Below, piece by piece: positions 46,195 to 55,990 of a DNA stretch of 64,000 bases. A program made the position numbers and the translations under genes. This DNA is from Gnetum montanum (Eukaryota > Streptophyta > Gnetopsida > Gnetales > Gnetaceae). The notes below the pieces were generated by a model. It made no database searches and had not been told where the DNA came from. It worked only from the letters and a program-made list of their open reading frames with translations. The first letter of the stretch is position 1. Each line of letters begins with the position of its first letter. The stretch covers positions 65,203-129,202 of the forward strand of contig MNCI01013742.1 of assembly GCA_015680685.1 (NCBI GenBank). Direction: 5' to 3'.

Positions 46195-46890
46195 TAGGCA
46201 GCTCACCACATCCAAACGGAGGAGATGTGCTTCTACCTGGACGGCTGGGCCAACTTTCACGAGGCCCTCCAAGGGGTGATTGATCTAGTGGCTCAGCACC
46301 AAGATGAATACCAAGAACTATTAGGGTGGAACCAGCAAAATCAATTACATAGCTGTTGGTGCAGGACGGCCTGTCATCGTGGGAGGACACGAACACGCCA
46401 ATGGCGAAGGAGTATGAGGAGCGCATGAAGCAGGAGGCAGCTGAAAAGAGGGATTGGCAGGGAAATAGGGGACTCTGCTTGGACACCTTGACCTCTTTGT
46501 TTCTAGTGATGGGTTGCTGCTGTTTGTGGGTTACCCTGTTTCTAGCACCACGCGCCCTACACCAACAAAGCCAAAGACGCAATGGAAATGATTACAACCA
46601 TCGTTCCTGGTGAGACCTCCAAGTGTGCTCTGCATTCACTGAATTTCTGGGACCAGATTCTTGGTAGGATTCCCTTTTCTACCATAATTTAAGATTTTCG
46701 TCAACTGCGGTTATGCACTACATTTTTCTTGGAGTTTATTTCTCTACCATGCCCTAGTGCTCTGTCAAATACAAGCTAGAAACCCTATTGTGTTTTTGGT
46801 CTTTTATGCGAAGACTCCACTCTCTGTATACTGCGGATTATTGAAGGAGATCTTCTTTTTCTTTTGCAGGTTCTAGGAGCAAATGATAAT
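46195..46890 (+). other. Exon-intron-like captured gene fragment inside the solo LTR
   Basis: The + strand is GC-richer than its surroundings and shows splice-like signals: acceptor CCTGTTTCTAG before 46546, an open stretch 46546-46663 ('NKAKDAMEMITTIVPGETSK', 'ALHSLNFWDQIL'), donor G|GTAGGA at 46664, and acceptor TTCTTTTGCAG ending at 46869. Upstream, 46225-46360 and 46380-46460 also read as hydrophilic protein ('EMCFYLDGWANFHEALQG', 'AKEYEERMKQEAAEKRDW'). The pattern suggests a host gene piece taken into the LTR together with introns. The source gene is not recognised. Confidence 0.4.
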
Positions 46891-48489
46891 TGTGGTTTAG
46901 GATTCTAACCGCCTGAAATATTTGCCCCAGATTTACCTAGGGCTTCTTGCATTTTTCTTTCTATAAACCTTTAATCAATTTTATCATACCAACCTGTTCC
47001 ATGAAATGGCCAAAATGTGCCAACACTAGGATTGTAGGATGCTCAGTGGGTATATTGGACAATTTGGTGAACAACACAAGTGGTAGTGGTTTTTTGGACT
47101 TGGATCATATTTCATTTGTAGATGTGCTTCAAGAAAAATCCTAGTTTAAACAAAACTAGGAGAAGGGTTATAGAGAAGAGGATTTTTCTAGCTTTGAGAG
47201 TTTGGATGGCCTCATGGTTTTTATCCTGAAAAGGACACTTGACACAAAGACAACATTTGTAATGGATGCTTGTTAGCACTTTCAATGATAAGGTTCCTAC
47301 TCTTAAGGAGTTATAGGCATGGGTTGCTAAGGCTTAGTCAGAGATCATGGTATAGGTTAGTCTTCTACAGGGGTATGTGGTGCTACTAACTTTTGCAAAG
47401 AAGAAAAATATGAAGCGAGTGGAATTGGCAATGGCCTAGAGGGTTGGTCAGCTCATCATGTAGGTTGAAAAATGGATTCCTTGGTACTTTCCATTGTAGA
47501 AGGAGATTGATGATAAGATCCAAATCAAGAGATGGTTAGCTATGTGGATGTGCCTCCTTGGACTCAATTGAATTTTGGTTGAAGGGTATTTTGTAGAAAA
47601 TCGCTAACATCTTTAGAAAACTTTTGATCATTGATCTGCACACCTCTTCTAGAATCCCTAGTGTAGTGACATGAATTTGTGTCTAAATGCAAGAGGATAT
47701 AGTGGTCTTGCCATCCATATCTTGTAAGGATCTCATGAGTGTTTTTTCCATTCAATATTTTATGACAATTTTTCAAATATTTGTAAGTTTTATGCTTAGT
47801 GAGGGCATATCTCAACCTAATGCCCATGGAATACATGGACTAGGAAATTGACGCAAAATAGGAAGAAGGAAGGGGTTCTACCTGGGCCAAAGATCAACCT
47901 CAATGCCAAAGCTACCTAAAGAGCCCTTGTGGATGAGCACATTGACAATGGTAGAGACTAGGGTTGGACTAATCTCCATAGGCTACAACTTCAATACAAG
48001 AAGGATTGATGGACACATCGAGGTCATAGGTGGGGCATGTTGTCTTCTTTTAGTAGGGAAAGAGGGATGATAAGGAGAAAGCCAAGGTTGATGACTTGAA
48101 GGACTAATATATGATCACTTGGAAAAAATGGAACTTGAGTGTTGTGGAAGGGAAGCAACAAGATGCCTAGATATATGCAAAATACAGTGATGAAGAGGCA
48201 CAACAAAGCCAACAAAAGTAACTATGCCAAAGTGCATTCATCTTTTAGACATGCTTAGAAAGTAATGGTCAAAAAATCTTACCTCTAAGTGGTCCATAAT
48301 GGAAAGGGCCAAGCATGGTGTTGAATATGGAAGATCAAAGAAACAAAACTATTCATGATATTGCTAATGAATAATAAGGAAGGTTGAATATTTTGTTTAG
48401 GGTAAATCTTGACAAAGAAGAGGAGGCAACTCTAGGGCTAGTAATGGATTCATCAATGAAAAAGGATATGATAGTGGATAGCATCACCT

Positions 48490-49200
48490 GAATGCTTCTA
48501 ATAATATGATTATCTTGTCTTAGAATTGTATTGGTCTTTAGGGGCTAGAGAAAACCTAGTTTACGAAAATGATGTTTCAAGAAAATGTTGTGGATGTTTC
48601 TCTTCTTTAGGAGACAAAGCCAAAAAAAATTTCATGGGATTGCTAGCATGGCTAGATAGGGTCCAAGGCTTCAACTCACGATTTTAGCAAAGGGTTGGTT
48701 TTTCTCTCGTGAAATAATCTAAATTTTCAAGGTAGGATGTTTTCTCCTAATATGGTTAGTATCATAGATGAACGATTAAAAATTTTGAATTTATATGGTC
48801 CTATTATTATCTTCCACTAATAAGAGATCAAAAGGAGGATATTGGAGCTTGAAGCTAAGAAGGATTATGTTATTGGTGGAGATTGTAATTTCATAAGATA
48901 ATAGGACAAAAGGTCCAATTCATCAGCCTAAAGCATGAAGAATCTTTTCTTCGAAGACCTAGACCATGGTGGGAATTTGGCAGAGATCAGGGTTTCCCTC
49001 TCTTGTCTCACTTGGAAATGACTAACACTTGAGAACAAGTGGATGATCTCTTATCTTGATTGATTCTTTCTATGAAGGTCATGTTGGATTGCTCACCACT
49101 TAGTTGGTAAGGACTTGCCATGGGTCTTTCCAAATCATGGACCCATCCTTTGTAAATGGAAAAATATGAATTCTCATCTATCAACTTTTAAATTTGAAAA
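48490..49200 (+). pseudogene. LINE endonuclease domain
   Basis: Begins 'MIILS*NCIGL*GLEKT', where active LINEs have the WN.RGL start, followed by 'FQENVVDVSLL*ETKPKK', matching the D...LQETK motif of the AP-endonuclease domain. Further on, a 'GGD.N' -like phrase (about 48880) is the third landmark. Stops interrupt it. The domain nicks target DNA in working LINEs. Confidence 0.65.
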
Positions 49201-49899
49201 TGTATATCTTTACAAGAAATGCTTTCAGACCAAGTTGGAGTGGATTTGGGGCATGAAGTTGTTTAGTCCTAGTCTCATTAAGTGACATAGAAGCTTGTGA
49301 TGTTTTGATGATATTAATCTTAATAGTGGAGGCAAATATGACTCTTGGCGATGCAAGTTTCTTTGAACAAGATGAATCAAATCTAGCGACAAGAAGATTC
49401 ATTACCAAAGTGGGACTCTATTATGCAAGATCTAGCAACAACAAAGAAACATGTGAGAATCTTAGATCATGAGGAGAAGGTCTACTGGAAATAGCACACC
49501 AAGCAGAGGTGGCTAAAGGAAGAAGATCATAAATCCACCTACTTCCATATGATCGCAAGTAGGGGAAATCAAAATAGGTCCTTAATCAAATTCTCCCCAA
49601 ATGTTCAAGAGGATCTCCAAGTTGCAATTTTCTATTTTTACAACCTATATGATTGAAATTAAAGGGTTAATTTTAGATTACTAGAAGGTATGATTCCCTC
49701 CTTGGTTTACCCTATAAATAATGAGTTCTTGTAATGAAGACTTTCTGGAGAGGAGATTTGTTCAGTGGTGGTTGAGAAACCAAATCACAAATTGCCTAGG
49801 ACAAGCGAATAGAACTTTGAATGCATCAAAGCCTATTAGGATGTCATTAGAATGAATTTTGGGGGTCTTTTTGAGTAGGATTTAAGTACATTACTTTTT

Positions 49900-50680
49900 C
49901 CAAAGTCTAGAATATTACCTTCATTGTCTTGTTACTCAAGAAACAGGAGGTGCAATTCTTGAGGGATTACAAGCCTATCAATCTTTGTAACAATGTTTAT
50001 AAATTTCTTTTCAAGCTCTTGGTGAACCACCTAAAGATCTTGTTGTTTAATATCATAGAGTTGGATCAATTGGGATTCATCCCTAGGAGAAATACTATTA
50101 ATAGTATCATTGCAACAAATGAGGCTTTGCATTGGGCTTACATTTAGAAATAGAATTTTTTCTTTATCAAACTTGATTTATCAAAGCATATGATAAGTTG
50201 GACAAGGATGCCTTACTTTTCACCCTACAGGGGATTTCATAAAGGATTTTTTGGGATAATTAGTTTCATGTTTTCTAAGGTTAGATTTCAAGTTTTCTTG
50301 AATGGACATATATCTTAACAATTTTTCCCATGACGGGGCCTTTGACAATGTGATCCCTTATCATCCTATCTCTTTGCTATTATTGTCAATAACCTCTATA
50401 AATGGATTAGAAAGTTGAATATCATGTCCCTATTTTCCTAGAACATTTGTAGTCTTCATTATGTAGATGACATGATTTTTTTTCTTGGCATCTATCCTTG
50501 AGGCTAAAAAGGTGATGCAGGCACTAGATGAATTTTTTTAGTTAATACAGCTTAAAGTCAATTACAATAAGATAAAGATTTTTCATATGGGATTCTTGAT
50601 AGAAAGATTTAAGTGTATTGGGCGTATTTTTAGATATACTATTGGATCACTCTCAGCAACCTCTTTGGGACAACCTCTAT
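49900..50680 (+). pseudogene. LINE reverse transcriptase
   Basis: 49929-50147 reads 'RDYKPINLCNNVYKFLFKLL', 'NHLKILLFNIIELDQLGFIP', 'RRNTINSIIATNEALHWA', the RPISL.N..YK...K.L..RL......I...Q..F...R.I.DNI signature of non-LTR RT. The catalytic box YVDD is at 50460-50471 ('LHYVDDMIFFLG'). Stops and shifts between them. Confidence 0.8.
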
Positions 50681-51489
50681 TCTACAAATAGAAATTAGTT
50701 AGCAATTGGGAGGAAGTGTTGGAAAAGATGTAGAAGAAGTTGGCCTCCTATAGAAGTACATTTATGTCTTTTGTAAGTAAGCTAACTCTAGCTAAATCTA
50801 TCCTCTCAAGCATTCTTATTTATAGTGCATTAGTTTTCAATCCCCATAGCCTAGTTTCTATCAAAAGTCAATCAGCTTGTAATGAATTTTCTTTGGTTTA
50901 GTGGAGAGAAGCATCACCGATTTCATTGATTACATAAGATAAGGTAGCTATCCCAATTCATGCAAGTGGTTGTGGGCTTCGAAACTTTGGGAGCCAGGTT
51001 TGCATTTTGGCTACTTATCTAGCTTGCAAAGTTTGATCCTAGGTGGACAAGCTCTGGGTCAATTATCTTTAGATGCCCTATTCTAATCTATGGACTTGCC
51101 CAACCAAAGCCTTGGAGATCTAGAAAACCATTAAGAGAAGATGAACTTTCCTTCAATCAATTGGGCACTAGAGAATTAGAAAAGTAAACACTTTGATGGA
51201 AGATCTTCTAATAGGACAAGCTTATTACAAAATACTTGGTGAAGTTTTTTCTAAAGTAGTTGCCTTATTGCACCAAGGTCCAAGGGTTCATGTAAAGGAT
51301 TAGTTCAATAGGGGATAGCGGAGAATTTTCTAAGTCTTTCATGATGATAATAGATATGGCCAATTCACCAAAATTCTTGGTACATCCCTCGCCGCACAAC
51401 CCCAACACACACACACACCACCCCTTAAAATTTGACATATCAAGATACCTTGCATTTTGCTTGAAAAACCATAGATAATGGGTCTCATG

Positions 51490-51620
51490 TCTTTATAGGA
51501 AAGCCTTTGTTAGAGTGAGGGGATGAGACCTTATTTGGAAGTTGCATTGTCAACCACATATGGGATTTTTTGCTTGGTTGTTGGCTCACTATGCAGTGCT
51601 CACTTAAGAAAAACTACAGT
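51490..51620 (+). pseudogene. LINE C-terminal zf-RVT-like segment
   Basis: Reads 'WKLHCQPHMGFFAWLLAHYA', close to the W......K...F.WL...... core of the zf-RVT domain at the end of plant LINE ORF2. A short frame only. Confidence 0.5.
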
Positions 51621-52389
51621 GATAGGTTTTCTTCATGACCTCTCAATGTATCTTTTACTATAAGGATATTAAAACTATGACATACATTTTCAAGGAATAT
51701 TTATTTAAAAGGCTACAAATCAATTTGTACACATGTGGACTAGGATCCTATGGCATCAATTTTGGGTAATGATTACAAAAGAACCCATCATTCATAGACA
51801 CTCACATGAAATTTCATTATTAGTGGAGATCAGAAAGATTTGGCTCAAGTAGAATGCTCAAATTTTTCATAAGTACTAAAAATCTCCCTATGATTGTGTC
51901 TTAAAAGCATTCATCAACTTTCAATTGTGGAAAACATTCATGAATACTTAATGATAATGTTCAACACTTATGACTCCTTATGACATGAGCTGATGTGACC
52001 CCCGTAAATTGTGTGTTCTTCCATTTTGCCAAATATGTAGATCCTTTGCTTTAAAATAACCTCTATAATGTTGTGCATGACTATTTTTTGGTTTCTTGAT
52101 TCTAGTTCCATATAGGAATGCTTAGGGCTTTTTGGTTAGTTGCAAATGGCATTGGGATTCTCTTCCTCCTAAGATGCATGATCCTTCTAATGGTTTGGAT
52201 GTTAATCTATTTTGCTATAAGAGCCTCTTTTCTCCATGATGATACTGCTATTGTAATTGTTGATTTGGGATTCACCCCTCTTGTTATATAAATGATCAAA
52301 TTTTTCCTTAAAAATAGTTTTGTGTTATGTTTATTCAAGTATCTTATCATTTTTTGTAATTATATTTTATTTACTTTGTACAATTAGAG

Positions 52390-53190
52390 GATGAATTTTG
52401 GGTTAGTCATGAGGATATAATGAAGCATGAAAAAGTCCTTTTGTGACTACTACATTAATGCATCAATATTAACACATGATTATGCATTGATGCATCAATG
52501 TTAGCATTTCCACATGAATACTTTAACGTGGATGAATCTTAATGTGTTGACACATCAGCATGGATATATTTTGTAAATTTCACTTATAAATACACATTAT
52601 GTGATGGTGGAAATCATCAATTTGAGTTAGATGTAGAAAAGCCATATTAGCTTGTTTTCTTAGTTTTTACTTAGTTAAAAAGTGTCTCCAACATGTATTT
52701 AGTGTTAGCTTTCAATATCCTTATTCCAATGGTTATTCTTGGATGCATCCATGATTGGGAATAAAGATTCAGATTGATCCATTTTACATCACAATACTTT
52801 GTTTTAGTTTAATTTAGATTTCCTACATTTGCCTTTACATATAGTTCATCTTTAAAGTATTAGTAAATTTTAATACAACATTTACTTTTACCTGTATAAA
52901 TAGTAATGTGAAATGAGTATGTTGAAACCTCAAGCATTTAATACAATTAACTTGGTTCACCTAGTAGTCAATGAGTAGATCCAAAAGCATGATGACAACT
53001 TGATGAAGTCATTATACATTGGACTTAAGACTTTGCTTGCAATATTAGTTAATTAGATTTACTATATTAATTCTATTTTTATTATATGTTCTACTATTAG
53101 TAAAATAGGGTTAAATAACATATCCATCATATACCTCAACCATTCTTAACCATACATTTTGAACCATGACAATTGGGGTTAACAGACAAC
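52390..53190 (+). repeat. LTR-like segment
   Basis: U3-like block of ATTAATGCATCAATRTTA and GCATTGATGCATCAATGTTAG words (52455-52510), TATA-like CTTATAAATACAC (52582-52594), and a later part with CACCTAGTAGTCAATG, CATCATATACCTCAACC and TTAACCATAC, which matches in order the late part of the solo LTRs and of 27.8-28.8 kb. No partner or target duplication found. Confidence 0.4.
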
Positions 53191-54622
53191 GATCTATGAT
53201 TCATTGTTGATGGAAAAAACATACAAACTATCCCTTTCATGGAAATCAACTGAGTCTACTACCTACACTTGTAGATTTTGTATTTCATGTACATATGTGA
53301 AAGATATAAATACACATAAATGACATACTAAAATGTTTTATTGTTAAATATCTAGACAATATGAAAATTTAAAGAATTTAAGCCACAAACATAGAATGTT
53401 TTATTAAATGATGCATTAAATTACCTATTTAATCCATCCCATGAATTATTCCATCACATTGAAAATGTGAAACATACATTTTGCATTAATATGTGATGAT
53501 TTCACAAAGTATTGATGACCAATAGCTCACTTGGTTAGAGCATGTAGTTTATGGCATTGTAACTTATAGGTTTAATTCCAAGAGGCATGTTGAGACACAT
53601 GCCCAATGGACATGATTAAAATATACATTCAAGAACTATGTATTAGGTAAACAACCAACTATAGAAGAAATCATTGTCAAATCTTTTACCTACCTTAATA
53701 TATTAATTCATATTGATGGAATAAAGATACCAAAATGATGATTTGAAATAAGGTAAAGTGTAAGATATAGAATACTTTCTGTTAATCTAGTAAGAATTAA
53801 GATCCAACTCCTTTCAATGAAACCATTTATAAAATGTGTATACATAAGTATAACTATAAGGGGCTTGTTAGAATCAAACCATGATCGTATGTTCCCCCAA
53901 GCTATGCAACTAACATATAACTTTGGTAGAATGTAGGTATAACATAATAGTGCCTTAAGCACAACTCAAACTCACATCCTATTTTACACAAATAAACAAG
54001 CTTACTAGTCGACCTATGATCAAATTCACAAATGTAGCTTATTGATGATACTTATGAGCTACTTCCTATAAAATCATATATATAATCCCAATAAGTTATA
54101 TCCAGGAATATAAAATTGTTTTTTGGGAAGAGATTAGACATCATGGATGTTAAATTATAAATACAAATGTCCAAAAAAGATTACAGAGATAGCTAGGGAG
54201 ATCCCATCAAATAAAATCAAGTTTAAAACAAGCCATTGCAAAAATTTTGAAACACTAATGTAGGATCAAGTCGGAAAAGTGAGAATAAGGGGGCATATCA
54301 CCTCTAGGAAACAGAAATCCAATCCAAGACCCAACAACCATTGCACTTTGTAGCCAACAAAAACAAAGGGAAGTAGCATCCATATTAAGCCAAAGAAAGA
54401 GAAACATTCACAATTTGGAAGCTTTTCAAAGTGAAACTAGTCAACCATAGTTTTATCCAGATCTTTCTTTAGGTTGGAGAAAGCCTCATTCAACTGTTGG
54501 AGGTTGGCATACTTCTCCTATCTTGTAATAGGAAAATCATTTGAGTGCTTCTTGGGATGAAGGGAAAAGGCAGTCTCATCCTTAATCACAATTTTTGATG
54601 GGTGGAATAAAAATTCAAGCTT
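53191..54622. other. AT-rich DNA with SINE-like pieces
   Basis: No gene. 53517-53590 is tRNA-like (see separate entry). 53850-53920 on the - strand has a B-box-like GGTTTGATTCT. 54360-54620 read on the - strand continues in sense with the decayed ORF at 60560-61680, from which it is separated by the 54628-60550 element. Confidence 0.35.
53517..53600 (+). mobile_element. tRNA-derived SINE-like head
   Basis: TAGCTCACTTGGTTAGAGC (53523-53541) is a good A-box and GGTTTAATTCC (53569-53579) a B-box, at tRNA-like spacing (about 33 bases between). Acceptor stem halves do not pair, so this is not a working tRNA gene. It fits the promoter head of a SINE. Confidence 0.45.
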
Positions 54623-54627
54623 AAAAT

Positions 54628-55971
54628 TATTGACCAATTTCCTATTTTAGAGAGTTAAAACTTATAAATGGAGAAGAATGTTTTAGATGGTTGTGTGTAT
54701 GTGTAGGCACAGAACATACCTCAAATGGGAATCGATTGAAGTTGCTATTGGAAAGTGTTGGTATGAGTCTACCACTTGAGGAATGAGCAAAGATTAAAGA
54801 CATGAGATGTTAATATGAACCTATGATTTTGTTGTTGAATTTGAAGTTTAGAATGAAAGTTGAGGAAGTTGAATCAAGGTTTTGCATATGCAAGGAGGCA
54901 AGGATCGACAAGGTCAAATTTCATCATTTTCCAACTCCAAATGTAGAGTGGATGCCTAGGCTAAAAGCAAGTAGAGCTGAAGGTTTAATCTTCCATCCAA
55001 AGTGGATAGTCCAAGTTTTAGTGTAGACATCCAAAATTATGAATGTCCTAGCTTGGAGGATGAATGTCCAAGATGGTGAATGTCCTAGCCATAAAGTGGA
55101 TATCCCACTTGAATTAGCCTAGTTCTCAAGGTAAACACCCCACCTAAGTCTCAACCGTTATAGTGCGGATGTTTAGGCTTTGAATGGAATGTCCCAAGTA
55201 GTTGTTGAAGAAAATAAAAAAGCCATTCCTAATTGTTTCCTAAACTCTAGTGCTTTGTGAGAATATTTCTTGGAAGAAAGGTTATTAAAGTGCATGCCTA
55301 GAAACTAAATGAGCAAGTAATTCAAGATATTCATTGGTTTATCACACTAGATTGGGCATCTTGGCTTTGGCTTGAACAAGGGTTTGCATTGGCTTAAAGG
55401 TTGGAATATTAATAAGTTTGTTTGGGAGCCACACCACCACTATTACATCATTCTTCCAAGGTTAGAGTGATTAGATTTGATGTTCCATTACATTGATTCT
55501 ATTATTTGAGAGTTAGATTTGTTGCCAGGGCTTGTTGTGTGAATGTCCTAGTATGAGAATCACTTGTGTATATCTATTTTATATCTTGTAATTCTTGAGA
55601 GCTTTATAGATCATAGATTCTCATTGCAAGGAGATCTACATTGCAACCTTGAGAGGTTTACTTGGGTATCTAAGTATTTGACATTTTGTTTCTATCATGA
55701 GGGGTAAGTGAATATGTCTTGTGAGAACATCACAATTTGTTCTTTCCCTTGCAAGGTCCTTGCGAGTCTTGTAGGATACCAAGCTTGTTGTTTACCCTAT
55801 GGTATTCTTAGCCACAACTTTAATTTCAAGTAGATTTTAAGGTTGTAAGTTTGACCATACAGATCAAAGAGTGTGATGCATTTATGTAATTGTTTTATTT
55901 CAAAAATTTCTTCACAATTTTAATTTTATTTGTGTAATTACTCTAAAATTTATAATTTTAATCAATCCATA
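54628..55971 (+). repeat. Left LTR of the 54.6-60.6 kb element
   Basis: Direct repeat of 59206-60550. Contains a series of GGATGTCC-like words, direct and inverted (54950-55200): for example GTGGATGCC, GTAGACATCC, GAATGTCC, GGATATCCC. The ORF 54823-55026 is not conserved as a frame in the right LTR. Divergence between the LTRs is considerable, so the insertion is old. Confidence 0.9.
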
Positions 55972-55990
55972 AGTGGTATTAGAAATTGAT
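55972..55990 (+). other. Primer binding site (tRNA-iMet-like)
   Basis: Directly after the left LTR the sequence AGTGGTATTAGAAATTG matches TGGTATCAGAG.. with a C to T change. A second, better match, GTGGTATCAAAGC, lies at 56138-56150. Confidence 0.6.

Larger units (their letters stand above)
44152..47025 (-). repeat. Solo LTR of the Tat-like family (2,874 bp)
   Basis: Begins TGTTGAC, ends GCCAACA, flanked on both sides by CTAGG (44147-44151 and 47026-47030), a perfect 5-bp target duplication. 44152-44974 follows the first 830 bp of the 12629 LTR closely; the last 160 bp also match around GCAGGTTCTAGG and the terminus. The middle (45278-46860) does not match the other LTRs and holds ORF and exon-like sequence. 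An N gap covers 44975-45277. The interior was removed, presumably by LTR-LTR recombination. Confidence 0.88.
44053..48400 (+). pseudogene. LINE ORF1 (interrupted)
   Basis: The frame begins 'MMEDLGEGNLRVQKDFGR' up to 44151 and resumes at 47031 with 'GCSVGILDNLVNNTSGSG', 'FLDLDHISFVDVLQEKS'. Further on, 'LLQGYVVLLTFAKKKNMKRV' and 'DKIQIKRWLAMWMCLLGL' resemble the DUF4283-type part of plant LINE ORF1 proteins. Stops are frequent. The zinc knuckle is not clear. Confidence 0.55.
44053..52310 (+). mobile_element. L1-like LINE, split by a solo LTR
   Basis: ORF1 starts near the ATG at 44053, is split by a solo LTR (44152-47025 plus duplicate CTAGG) and continues from 47031 in the same phase. An endonuclease reads at 48500-49150, RT at 49900-50650 and a zf-RVT-type segment at 51490-51620. 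The 3' end is near 52300, where a short A-rich stretch follows. Many stops throughout. Order ORF1, EN, RT, zinc segment is that of plant L1 elements. Confidence 0.75.

Noticed and set aside
46082-46582. 166-codon - strand ORF in the solo LTR
   Set aside because: Overlaps better candidates in other frames, with Arg/Pro/Ser-rich composition typical of the reverse strand of a coding piece.
51399-51422. ACACAC-rich microsatellite in the LINE
   Set aside because: Too short and imperfect to be of note.
53517-53600. Functional tRNA gene
   Set aside because: A- and B-boxes are present but acceptor and anticodon stems do not pair.
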